Below are positions 49,833-60,992 of a stretch of DNA of 64,000 nt, piece by piece (positions within the stretch are counted from its first letter, which is position 1; each line of letters starts with the position of its first letter). The notes below the pieces were generated by a model. That model was not told the origin of the DNA, searched no databases, and worked only from the letters and a program-made list of their open reading frames with translations. Position numbers and translations under genes: made by a program. Source of the DNA: Clitopilus passeckerianus (lineage: Eukaryota; Basidiomycota; Agaricomycetes; Agaricales; Entolomataceae); NCBI GenBank assembly GCA_944990035.1, contig CALYLX010000136.1, positions 620,001 to 684,000 of the forward strand. The letters run 5' to 3'.

Positions 49833-49959
49833 CTATATTACTTGTAGTATGAGAAAATTTAACTGAGTTTGAGTATCATGAGGTCAGCCGTTGCTGCGAT
49901 TGAGGAGGTCATGTTGCTTATAAGAATGCGTCGTAAGGATCTCCTGACTCGGGCCTTAG

Positions 49960-51624
49960 ATGGGTCAACTTCCTCTCATACGAGCCTTATGGGCCGCCAA
50001 TCCGAACTGTCGGTCAATCCTACTATTAACGCCACATAGCCTTTCAAGAAGGCCACGTATTCTTACCGACATATCGTGGCAGCACTTCTTGCACATCCGA
50101 GGTACCGCTACGGGTAAAGGGACTAGTCGTCTCCTGAATCGACCTATAACAATCAAGGCGTTTCCCCGGCTAAACAACGCTTCATCCCTGTTACGTTTCC
50201 CCTGTCCACCAGTCGCTAGTGCCTGCACTACATCGATGGCTCAGCGTCGTTGGAATTCTACAAAACTCGGACCTGCCGAGAGGGCGCGGAAAGAACAGGA
50301 CCCCACAATGACGAACCCCCCCCAGCCAAGCCAGAAGGGTACAGCGAACGGAGCCTCACATTCACACTCGCACGATCATTCATTCTTCGGACATTCACAT
50401 TCGCATGGAGAGGGTGGTCACAGTCATGGCACGGAGTCGATCGTTGCAGCATTCGAGGGGAAAGGTGCGTGCTACTTCGAGCAATTGCGACCCGGTGTGG
50501 TTCACTGACATGTCAACATTTCTCAAGGCGACCGGGGGAGCCAGATCACGCTCGTTGGGCTAGCAGCGAATATCTTGTTGACCGCGTCGAAGGGAGCCGC
50601 TGGGGTGTTTTTGCACTCTGCATCCCTGTTGGCAGATGCCGGGCATTCAATGAGCGGTGCGTTGTACCAGTTCATTCCTCCCGTCACCTCACCAACTTAA
50701 ACCGTCCTTCTAGACCTGCTTGGAGACTTTGTCGTGCTCTTTGCTGGAAATTATCCCGCAAACCGCCAACGGAGAAATACCCATACGGGTTCGCAAAGAT
50801 TGAAACCGTTGGAACTACCATCGTTTCTCTACTCCTCATTGGTGGCGCTCTTGGGATAGGCTTCCACTCTTATAACCTCCTCCTCTCAGCGCTCTCGGAA
50901 TCAGCATCGTCAATGGCCGCTGGCCCCGCACAAGAAATACTCGTGAACATCACCTCACATGCACCCACTGCTCCATTCTCCCATCACGGACACACACATT
51001 CTGTCGATCCCAATGCAGCTTGGTTCGCTGCCCTTAGCATAGTCACCAAGGAATGGTTATACAGGATTACGAAGACCGTCGCCGACGAGGAGAAGAGCCC
51101 TGTCCTACTAGCCAACGCCATTCACCATCGAAGCGATGCATACTCCAGCATAGTGGCTTTCCTAGCCATACTTGGAACATGGTTCTTCCCAACCATACCT
51201 CTCGACCCAATCGGCGGTAAGCCTCCGCCTTCTTACTTCCTTACGTTGTCTTCTAAACATTAGTCCGATAGGCCTTGCAGTTTCATTCATTATCCTCCGG
51301 CAAGGTTGTGACCTGTTCCTCGGCGCTTGGGGCGACATCACAGACGCCGGAGTATCCCCACAGACTCGTCGATCTTTGAGAAAAGATCTCGAACCTCTAC
51401 TCTCGAAATCGGCCAATTCGATTCAAGGCACTGGCTTGATAGAGATTCAACAAATACGAGCTCGGCGCTCTGGTTCATTAGTCTTCGTTGACCTAACCGC
51501 TATCGTACCCGGCAACATGACCACCCATGATTCATCCGCTCTAGACAGTAAAATTCAGGAGACTCTGAAGAAGGCTAGATCAGAGATTGCGGAAGTTCGA
51601 GTAAAATTCGAACCGAGGGACTAG
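49960..51624 (+). CDS. MMT1: Mitochondrial cation diffusion facilitator (MMT1/2-type metal transporter)
   Basis: Four exons (49960-50464, 50528-50656, 50714-51216, 51272-51624) give about 496 residues. A long basic N-terminus suggests a mitochondrial presequence. It is followed by a histidine-rich patch (HSHSHDHSFFGHSHSHGEGG, about residues 130-155). CDF features: ASLLADAGHSMSDLLGDF (TM2 metal site), KYPYGFAKIETVGTT, IVTKEWLYR, NAIHHRSDAYSS (TM5 HxxxD site) and a soluble C-terminal domain. Yeast Mmt1/Mmt2 affect mitochondrial iron, and some homologues move zinc or manganese; the metal cannot be read here. Exon 3 loses frame right after DLLGDFVVLF. One extra T at 50740-50742 restores CWKLSRKPPTEKYPYGF. 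Confidence 0.85.
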
Positions 51625-51874
51625 AGAAGCATGGTCATATCTCCCACCTATTCCAACTTAATTGTACATATTTCCTATTCCTTACTCGACGGAAATTGCG
51701 GTCGCCATTGTATATTATCAGTCAGAGCCAAATTGATGCACGTTCCAGCGCCATTGAGGTTCAAATCCAGTTCATTGTATGTGATTGTCTGTTCATGCGT
51801 ATGTACATGGGGAATCGAAGTCATACTCAATAAAGTCATGAAATAAATGCGTATATCATACTAGTCTAAGTCTT

Positions 51875-54352
51875 CTATGCGAATAAGGACACCACTGTGG
51901 ATTGGATCTTGCCATCGCGGATCGCCTCGTAGATACGAGTGACGTTCTGGCCGATCGAATCATCCTGAATACCGAGGCCCTCGCTGAATCCACCGTGGTT
52001 CTCCTTTCCATGCATGGGGATAGCAAGAGTGTTACGAACAAACTCATAAATAGCCCTCGTCTTACTCAGGTAGGGCGCAGCAGGTGCGGTCCCCCGGTCG
52101 CCGCTGAGGTACTCCCTGCGGAGGTCCTCAAGCAGCGAGCTCGAACGAGAAGCGACGCGAGACCGGAAGTCGCCAAGGAACGCGAGGACTGACTCCATGC
52201 CAGAGACACCACGGAACTCAGGGGAGGAGAAGAAGTCTACGAAGGTGGTCGTAGTAGAGGCAGCGACGGCTTCCATCCTGTCGACGTTGTCCATTGTGGA
52301 GGTCTTGTCGATAGTGGCAGACATCACCCTGATGAGCTGCTCCTTGAGCATGGTCTGCTGTTGGGTGGTCATGAGGGACGCGAAGGCGCGGGAGAGCTCT
52401 TCCTCGACGATGGCCTCAAGCCCAGCGGTGAATTCATACTGTAGGGCACGGATGTCCAAGGCTTGACAAAGAAGGTAGAGGTATGATGCAATGAGAATGG
52501 AAAGGACATCGAGGGAATTGAGGGTGGCACGACCAGAGATCAAAGCAAGGGAGTTGACAGCCTGGTTGTGCATCTCAGCCGATTGGATGTGGGTTGAGAC
52601 GGGGCTTGCGAGATAGCCAAGCTCAGCGACATAAGCAGCGGTTGCAATATCCAAACCCTTGCCGTGGTAGTTGAGGGAAGGGTCCGTTGCAGCGAGGTTA
52701 GGGGGAGTCCGTTGTTCATTGCAGGGTTTCCGAGCTCTGTGGCTTGGGCGAAGAGAATCTTGCCAATATGATGAAGAGCAAGACGAGTCTTCTCCATGGC
52801 ATTGGTGATAGCCATGGCCTGGAAGTTACCACCGTGGTGGATCTCACCGGTCTCGCCATTGACGAGGGGGTTATCAGTTGCTGAGAGGGGTGTCAGATTA
52901 TGGATATTTCTTGAGGGACGATAATGACTTACTGGAGTTGCTCTCCTGGGTAACAGCGGTCAAAGATGCGAGGATATCTTCGAGTTGAGGGCCAATAAAT
53001 TGAGGCGAGGTCCTCAATGGGTAACGATCTTGCCTCAGAGAATACTGGTCATTCTTGAGGGAAACCTCCTCTCGTGGAGGCGAGCAAATTTGCTACCATC
53101 GAGCAGTCGGTAGATATTGCGGGCGCATTCAATCTGACCTGGGTGGGGGCGAGTAACATCGTGAATGAAAGGGTCATAGGAACCGCGAGTGCCAAGAAGG
53201 GCCTCGGTGCCCAGAGCTGTGCAGACCTGAGATAGGAGGGCGAGATGAACAGCATCATTGAGTGCCAGTGAGGCAACAGAGGTCGAGAAGGCAGTTCCGT
53301 TTAAGATACCGAGGTGCTCTTTGGAAGCGAGGGGAAGTGGTTTGATGCCATAATGTTCGAATGCTCTTGCTGATGATAAGCTTTGGCGAGCTCCATTTGC
53401 TGCAGTGGGACGGCCATGGAATACACGAATGGCGGGGTTCGCGATAAGTGTACCCGCGAGGTATGATAGAGGAGATAGGTCTATTGAAGAATATTTATGA
53501 ATGAGACCTTGATGAGGACAAATACACTCAACTCACCTCCAGAGGCTGAAATACTTCCACGGAGAGGTACCATAGGGGTGATATTGGCAGAGAGGAGTTC
53601 ATTTATCTTCTCAATGAGTTCCCACCGTACGCCTGAGTGGCCACGAATAAGGGAGTTCATCCTAATCAACATTGCGCCACTGGAACGTGGCTCAGTTACA
53701 GCTCCGAATTATTAGGATCAATTCACTCACCGAACCCAAGACTCCGGCATGGCAGAGCTGGAAGGATCTTGCAGAGGGAGGACGTCGATGGGCGAAGGCG
53801 AAGGTAGGACGCCAACGTGCTGATGCTGGAGAAGAGCCTGACCGAGAAGAAGAGGCTTGTCGGTTCTTGTGTCCGCTGCGAGATATTGTTCACCTTTAAG
53901 TCCGTAGCCAAAAGTCTCGAAAGGCACATACCACTTCCTCCGAACCCGGTCGAGAGACCATAAACACTGGTACCACTGTCAACCTTGTCGGCGATGACCT
54001 TACGGCTCTTGATTACGCGATCACGGACAGTTGGTGAGTTATCTAGGACGACAGGTGCATTATGACGAGCAGCGGCAGTGATTGCTGCAACGGAAAGAGT
54101 CTGGCCGTCAATTGTAATGGGAGTTCCATCCCTAATAACACAACGAATCAGAAAGAGAACCAAAGAAACACAGAACAGTGTCTAGTACTTGTATGACTCC
54201 AGCTCATGATAGCTATTCAGGAACTTTGCCAGCAGCGGTGTCTTTGAATCGGACGAGCTCAATGCCACAGAAGGCTTCGAGAATGTAGCCTTCAATGACG
54301 AAGGGTTAGGATGCGATGAGGAGAAGGTGGTACCTGCGGCGACGGGAGACAT
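51875..54352 (-). CDS. PAL: Phenylalanine ammonia-lyase
   Basis: Six exons on the minus strand (54352-54189, 54131-53932, 53875-53731, 53679-53537, 53480-52933, 52880-51875) give about 735 residues, normal for fungal PAL. The Ala-Ser-Gly triad that cyclises to the MIO cofactor is in GSISASGDLSPLSY (about residue 215). Other family marks: [77 protein letters not shown] and [11 protein letters not shown]. The enzyme deaminates phenylalanine (and perhaps tyrosine) to cinnamate. Two one-base deficits break the literal frame: near 53069-53073 (HEEEV region) and in the G5 run 52701-52705 ([11 protein letters not shown]). Both are repaired by one added base, so I regard the gene as intact but mis-sequenced. 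Confidence 0.92.
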
Positions 54353-55233
54353 TGCAGCTTATAGTATAGGGGACCTCACCGAATACTTTATACCTGAAAA
54401 CTCGGAAGAGATCCGTTTGAGGAATATTTCGTGAAAGTTGACATCATTTTCCGCATTCGGCAAGTTTGTAGACTTATCTGGGCATTGACAAGATCCGAAG
54501 AGGTAAAATTTGAGGGTAAAAACACCATTGGCTGAACGAGTGATAATTCCGCTATCTTGTGGTTCCGTCCGCCCGGATGGATCTTAACTTTTGTAGAAAT
54601 TGCGTAGGGTTTCTATCCTGACCCCAGGTTGGTTCATTCATCTTCTGTCAGCTTTCAGTCCAAATTACAGATATTTTGTCCACATGTTGGCCCAATTTGA
54701 TTTTTTGCTAAGTTCTTGTTCGCTACCAGCGTCGCCGAGTCCGACTCGCCTTCTTCGCTGTACATGCCGACATGAATGGCTAGAAGACATAGCATTTGGT
54801 CTGCTGATAGTTTGAATGACATTGACTATGAGGGGGGTATGCGAATAGTGTGGTCATCCTTTGCATCACCATTGGGAACAACCCGAAATAACTTGCCGGA
54901 TCGAATGAACTCCACGTTCTTTCTCCAGCCAATCACAACGTACCACCGTCCATGCCTCGAGGATGTTTTTGGGGAGGCCCTGCGGCGTTCATAGGCCCTA
55001 TCAATGCATGCCGCTATTCGACCCCATCTCAAGTTACACTTTGCCAATCCTCGGTATATGATTTGTGGGTATGAGCCGACGAATGTCGACTGTCGGTAAA
55101 TTTGCAGACAGTATTCTATATCCATTAAACAACCTCTAAGAATTAAAATAAGGCTAGATTACTTCGTGTAGGCGCATTAACTCGTAATAGCAATCCGGGG
55201 ACGAAGGGGGGGTAGGTAGAGAAGCATGCATGA
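54353..55233. other. Intergenic region between PAL promoter and NIPA gene 3' end
   Basis: About 880 bases. The left part is the PAL promoter. A minus-strand open frame at 54826-55125 (99 codons) has no recognised motif, start context or partner exon. The right edge is the NIPA 3' UTR. Confidence 0.4.
54386..54392 (-). promoter_or_regulatory. TATA-like element of the PAL gene
   Basis: TATAAAG on the minus strand, about 34 bases upstream of the PAL start codon. If it is the real TATA box the leader is very short. Confidence 0.4.
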
Positions 55234-57174
55234 TCAGCTTCTGGTACTGCTGGTGACCCCCTGCCAATCGCCAAATTCACCGGAGTCGTTATCTTTGAAT
55301 GGGTCTTCAGCAAGATTTGTCGAATTCGAGCTTCTTCCGTCGGCTGACGCCTTGGGTTGTTGCCGATGGTTGCTTGCAGATAAGTGAGAATGTTGATGTT
55401 CGTCATCATCGTCAATGGCCATCAGACCACTCCTTTCGTTTTCCGAGCTTGATGCCCAATGAACGCTCTTCGTCTTATCTGCAGAGGTCCCTGCTACTGC
55501 GGTATCCCCGCTTTGCCCTTGGTTAACTCCCTGCGGTAGGTGCTGCAATCCGATGGGATTTTGGTGGTGATCTGTATCCTCGTCTCCTGCGTCTAGGTCC
55601 AGGTCTTCCGAATCGGAGCCGTCGCCGAGTGTGTATAGCGCGTCGTGCTCACTGGCATCTTCCTGCCTGCTTTCCTCATCGTTTGCTCTCCTGTTGTGCT
55701 TATCTCTGCGCCTCCTTGCACTTAAGAGTTTGGCGGAAGGCAGGGGAGTGTTTCCTGTCGGTTCTGGTTTCTTGTGCGTCAGAAGGACGACGCCCGAAAT
55801 GAGAACAAGGATGGACACGAAGATGAGGAATAGTGTCCAGGATTGGTAGGCATCAACCTCGTCATTGAAGATTAATGAATTAAGCCATCTAGGCAGAACG
55901 GTCAGTCATAGTGTTTAGATTGCGAGGATGATGACATACCCCGTTGCAGTGTAGACCCCATAAAAAACGGGAACGACTAGGGTGGAATCGTAGACACGGA
56001 GACCACGGTTGAGACAAATAATTTGCAGGACCGCTGTCACAGCCAGCAAAATTATTGTGAAAATTGGAGCAGCATGGCCAAACTGATTCCCGGGGTTTTG
56101 CTTGGATAAAGAACCAGAAACTAGTTTGACAGTTGCTTTGGCAAACACCAACGTTCCTCCTGCCAATCCTCCGCCACAGCATGCCCAACCGATGCCAAGG
56201 GTCCAAGCAATTTGTTTATCCTCGTGCGCCGCCGTCCAAATCTCCAACCAGCCCGTAATCCAGAAGTTCAAGGCGCTCCAGCCACGGGTGACTGCTCGGA
56301 AGATATTTCGGATCGACTTGAAGAAGCTGCGAACATGCCCCACTGCACCACGGTTTGCAGTTATCGACTCTTCGGTTTCCCTAATTCGCTCTGGAGTAGG
56401 TGATGCAGGCGGAGGTGTGGGGACAGGTGAAGGTGACAATTGTCCACTAAGGTCGCCGCGAGCTGTCAGGACGTCATCTAGCCGTCCAATAATGATAAGA
56501 AGGGTGATAAGAGCGCTTGACATGCAGAAGAAAAAGCCGAGCCATCCGCCTCTTCGCCATAGACGCGTGAGATGTGTGACATCACTCTCAGTTGTGAGGC
56601 CAGAATTTATGGACCCGAATGCGACGATGCCAACGACACCAAGCACAACGATAATCGTGCCCTGTATAAAATGTGAGTATAAGATAGCCACAATATGGAA
56701 CAGAATTCGCACGTAGATGTCAGTGCTTGTGACAGGCGTGCCAACGAGAAATCGAGCAAAGAGGAAGTTGAAAACCAGAGAAGTTGAGCCAAGGGGCGCA
56801 ACATATTCTGTAAGCGATGTCAACAGTCGACGAGATTGGGATTGTGCGGGCACGCACCAGCTCTCATGTATTCCAGGGCCAAGGTACTTCCTAGCAATTG
56901 GGATAGACTTCATCCCTTGAATTAATGTATTGCCACGAGGCTAGAAAACGGACGCGACGTACATGTATAGGATCATTCCAAGAAGCCATAAAGGTCGTGC
57001 CCAGTCTGGTCTTCGTGCAGGCTTCGGGATTGCGCTGGTTCGGACGTGGTCTAATTTTGTCAAGTTGAGGCCCGCAGCGTTCATTATTGAAGCCAGTAAA
57101 ATAATTGAGAGTCCAATCATAAAGGCCACTATTGGATTAAGCGGGCTTGGCCGCGAGGGAGTTTCGTCAGCCAT
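55234..57174 (-). CDS. NIPA-type magnesium transporter (DMT superfamily)
   Basis: Five exons on the minus strand (57174-56963, 56907-56858, 56807-56713, 56661-55940, 55888-55234) give 577 residues. About nine hydrophobic segments are visible, including AFMIGLSIILLASIMNAAGL, WLLGMILYILSQLLGSTLA, TIIVVLGVVGIVAFGS, and the C-terminal pair LVVPVFYGVYTATGW and TLFLIFVSILVLISGVVLL. The stretch MRAEYVAPLGSTSLVFNFLFA is typical of NIPA/DUF803 proteins. A loop of about 100 residues splits the membrane core, and the C-terminal 170 residues are a soluble acidic tail. Animal NIPA proteins carry Mg2+; the fungal role is inferred. The second intron-exon junction uses an AG inside GATGAAG to stay in frame. 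Confidence 0.85.
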
Positions 57175-57502
57175 TGCGGTCGTTTGTAGTCGTAGTTGTG
57201 TAAAGAAGAGAGTTGAGTAGTGCCAGCCTATGAGCTGGGCATTTGCACGCAGTCGTCTGTTGGAGGTTATGATGCAGCGGAAATGCTGAGGCAGTGTTGT
57301 TTACGTGATCGTGATTGTCGCTTTGCCACCATCGTTGAGGACAACTCGGACAGCGACCAAAAGGAAAGCGCCGCAAGATGCCCGGTTTGACTGTATTCTA
57401 TGCACTAGCTTGGTATTCGATGTCGTAAGTATCACCCTGAATGATGACTTTAAAGTTGACTCGGACGTGTCTTGGTAATCTTATACCTTGAGCCCAACCA
57501 TC
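57175..57502. promoter_or_regulatory. Divergent promoter region NIPA-type gene / TCP11 gene
   Basis: About 330 bases between divergent start codons. It should contain both promoters. A small open frame within it has no family features. Confidence 0.4.
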
Positions 57503-59093
57503 ATGAGCTCTCCGCAACCGCAAGCCATTGAAGACACCTTTTTATTTCATTATCTTGCCGTAGAGCCAGAGAAAGTACTCCCTCCAGGAAAATCCCTCTT
57601 GTCTGTCATATCGCAACCACCGGCGCCTAAACCTGCACCCACAAAGGACCTACAAACACAAGTAGAAGAAGCTGCACATCGCGCATTCTGGGATGAGGTA
57701 TGGGGTTCACAATGATTCCGTCACAATACTAAACTGTATAATTTTAGGCGAAAGAGACGTTATCTTCACCCTTACCTTCAGTGCAACTGCCGCGTTTGAG
57801 GCTCCTATATCTAGATCTACTCCCAGCACTGCAGCCACTCTTCCCTAAAAACCACAGAATTCTTGCGGAACTCGCAGCCCCGTTCGTCCAACATCATCTC
57901 CCTTACATTCGACCGTTACACTCCTTGAAGAAATACTGAACGCACTACGAGAACGATGTGCTCCAGTTCGTGACCCAGAAATCGACTATCTCTTAGACCC
58001 TCTACAATCCATTGCCCCGATGTCGACGTTGACAGACCATAGTAATCCCGACAGCAAACTCTCAGCTCTTGTTGTTGTTACTATACGGTCCATCGTGGCT
58101 CTCGCACCATTTTTAAAGGAAGATTTATCCAATGCGCTTCTGGCAGGAATGTCGGACACTCAACTGGCAGAATACGTCAAGCACCAAGCGCGTCTCAAGG
58201 AGCGAGAAATCATATTGAATTGGGAGACTTGGGACGACCATGTTGGTGACTTCGCTAGGAGTGACAGGATACAAGCCCTAGAGGCCCAGTGGAATCACTG
58301 GCTAGGCGCTGATCTGGCCAGGGATCAAGAGCTCCGAAAGCATCATTCTCTTCAAAGGTTGCTATCGGCCTTGTTCTCGTCCACCCCAGTGTCATCCACG
58401 CCAGGAGACACAGACGCAAATTCACTCCCTCCACAGTTTTTCTTCCTTCGCCATTCGCTGTTTTACGTTCAGAACCAACTTCAAGCGTTAGTGATCGCAG
58501 CATCACTGCTTACACTATTGAAATCTACCAGTCGTACCAACCAACCCATCGTCCCCGATTTTCTGACTCGTATCTGGAGCCTTCTCAAACTCGAGATAGA
58601 TCAAGAGTCATCCATACAGCAGTCCGGCATCCTGGATCCCGAGGAAACCGACACTAAACTAGTCAACCTAGCGGACGAGGTGATTCGCGCTTCAAGGGCG
58701 AGCTCTGAATTCCCATCAGAAACCGAAGAGCAAAAGATTAGAGCTGCGGTAGAACGGACACTACGGCTTGATGATCCTGTCTTCAAGCTCCTGCAAAGAA
58801 GGCTGCAGGCTTACCTAGAGGAGCACCTCCACGCAATAATCCAGAATCACGATGCTATCAAACAACAATCTAGTGAGGCCAACGGAGTACACAGGATCCC
58901 TAACGTCATGAAGACAGGGAGAAATAACCTCTCATCCGCTACCGCTCAACAAGACGTACCGATGCTGAAAGAAGCAACAATTAAAGGATATGAAGACGAC
59001 CTGTTGCAGAAGAACATTGTAGATGTCCTCAGCCGAATTATACAATGTATACAGTGGATACAATACACATGGAGCGACACCATTTTGATATAG
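57503..59093 (+). CDS. TCP11 (T-complex protein 11) family protein
   Basis: Two exons (57503-57697, 57748-59093) give about 513 residues. The family region is ILNALRERCAPVRDPEIDYL followed by an all-helical body (LVVVTIRSIVALAPFLKEDL, FFFLRHSLFYVQNQLQALVI, KLLQRRLQAYLEEHL). It ends in RIIQCIQWIQYTWSDTI. Members include yeast Sok1, a high-copy suppressor of PKA loss; the biochemical activity is unknown. The frame breaks in the C4 run at 57878-57881. One extra C turns AELAAPFVQ into AELAAPVRPTSSPLHSTVTL and joins both parts. Confidence 0.82.
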
Positions 59094-59120
59094 TTAATTA
59101 CCCATTCTGTTAAGCCTTTG

Positions 59121-60815
59121 CTATCTGCCACAGCCCGGACAGCAATGCATGACATCGTGGACAAAAATATCACACTCTGAACAAAAGTCGTTCTTGCAAT
59201 CCGGACAGCGATACCTTCCAAAGGGACTTACGCCTTCGCTGGTCGTTGTCGTTGATGGTTGGGACGGGAAAGATCGCGCGCATCCATGGCAGGTTTTGGG
59301 GCTGGTCGCCGGCAATCGATCGTTTGACAAACTGCCCAGAGAAATGAGATGTCAGGTCGATGTATATGAGAAAGAGACGAATGCACTTACACTGCTTCAT
59401 AGACCTTGACTGGGAATAGATGGTGGTAACTTCTCGCCAAATGTGGTGAGCTAACGATCATCAAGCCACAAATATCGCAGTCTGTGGGAACATCGCAAAC
59501 TTTTGACATGCATCTGGGACAAAGAAACCCTTCGTTCTTGATCTCGGAATGACATACGCATAAACTGGGAGGAGAAGTATCCGGAAGACGTGTAGGGAAT
59601 CCCATCATCATCAAGTCTGCTGCCGCATTGCGTACAACACCTGGTCCGGGTGTTTGACCAGGTATATTAGGGGCTTGTTGTGCGGGTGGAGGTATCAATT
59701 CGAAGAGAAGGTCGTGGAAGTGGTCTTCATTCAACGCGACGCCAAATTGGCCTGTGTAAAAATCTGTGGGTATCGGCACGTTTACAAAAAAGAGTGTATT
59801 TTACCTCGCGTTTTTTCGCAGAGGTCGCGGCATATCTTCATTTCAGCCGCAAGAGCAACCACAGATATGCGGATCTTCGAGGAAACACAGGCATCCAAAG
59901 TGTCGTGGATATTTCCGGGGTCACAGGTGGTCAAAGAGCCGAAAATAATAACAATTTCGCGCGATGAATGGGTTGGAAGATGGCTGCAACATTGTTCAAT
60001 GAATTACAAGAGCATGGCCAAGGCTGTACTCACACACCTCATGCTACTTCGTGCCATCTCAATTGAGTTCTGTAAACTGGGTTCACCAACTGGCTCTAGT
60101 TTGTGACGATCTGCAATGCATCTCAGAACCTCTGAAGGATTGCCTAGAAGAACGAGAGATTCGGAGTTGTTCAAGTGCAAAGACTAAGTGTAGCAGACCT
60201 GACATGTCCCCAACCTTTTCTCCAATCCCTGCCCGCATACCGACTACACCTATTTGACCCAGCGGGTTCTGATCAAACCATTCGGAGACAAACTCTCTGG
60301 CAAATTGCAATGTCAAATCGAAGCGAGTGGGCCGCATGTCGCGGTCCATCATCGACGATGATAAGTCCAATAGTAGGATGAGATGCCGGATGATTGTTCT
60401 CCGTATTGCAGTCGAAGGTGCCAGCAGCCTTCAAGCAATCCAGTTAAAGTTGTTCGTTCAGTAAGCAAGGAAGAATCTTGCCTTCTTCGCCTTCCTCGCG
60501 CCATTAAATCATCCACTGAACTTTGTAAACTACCAGCTTCGTCTTCTTGAACAGTTTCCCATGAACGAGTGTAGTTTGCCTCCCATGTGTAAGCTAGCTA
60601 TAAAGAGATTGTTGTTACCACCGCGTAATAATATTTCGGCAATACGAAATGCATACGGTTTCCATGCTCTTGCCTTTCTTCTTCGCATCCTTCTTTCGTC
60701 GAGCATCGCTAGCCTTCCCTTTCCCTTTATTGCTCTTTCCAATGCCAGTTTCATCATCTATTGAGATATCAGAGTCGAAGTCAAGCAGGGCATCATCTTC
60801 ATCTCGCCCAGGCAT
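59121..60815 (-). CDS. SSL1: TFIIH core subunit SSL1 / GTF2H2 (p44)
   Basis: Seven exons on the minus strand (60815-60657, 60597-60482, 60428-60199, 60143-60038, 59983-59805, 59763-59391, 59331-59121) give 457 residues. After an acidic/lysine-rich N-terminus comes [17 protein letters not shown], then the vWA-like domain ([18 protein letters not shown], about residue 112; [35 protein letters not shown]). The C-terminus has the zinc-binding units CVCHSEI...[24 protein letters not shown] and [18 protein letters not shown]. p44 stimulates the XPD helicase in transcription and nucleotide excision repair. Intron 60481-60429 needs a GC donor (AAG|GCAAGA). Its 3' end is only 27 bases from the TCP11 stop on the other strand, so the two transcripts must overlap. 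Confidence 0.93.
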
Positions 60816-60992
60816 GGGAAGTGAGGAGTCAAAGCTGGGACACTGCAATTTCAAGACGAATATTCAGATCCAAATTCTGACGCGGACACGTGACACATCG
60901 GCAATCAAAACTGCCAGTTTGGGAAGACGTTCATTCCAAGAGCCAACAGCGGTGAAGCCAGTCTCCTAACGACATCCTCATTGCTTACCACG
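60816..60992. promoter_or_regulatory. Divergent promoter SSL1 / tandem amidohydrolase
   Basis: About 177 bases between divergent start codons. No TATA box is obvious. It must serve both genes. Confidence 0.45.

Noticed and set aside
43096..54352. An aromatic catabolism cluster (maleylacetate reductase-like and PAL)
   Set aside because: A CDF transporter and a Sec7 protein intervene. No ring-cleavage or hydroxylase gene is present.
54826..55125. A 99-codon minus-strand open frame between PAL and the NIPA gene
   Set aside because: No recognisable domain, no plausible ATG context and no neighbouring exon in frame.
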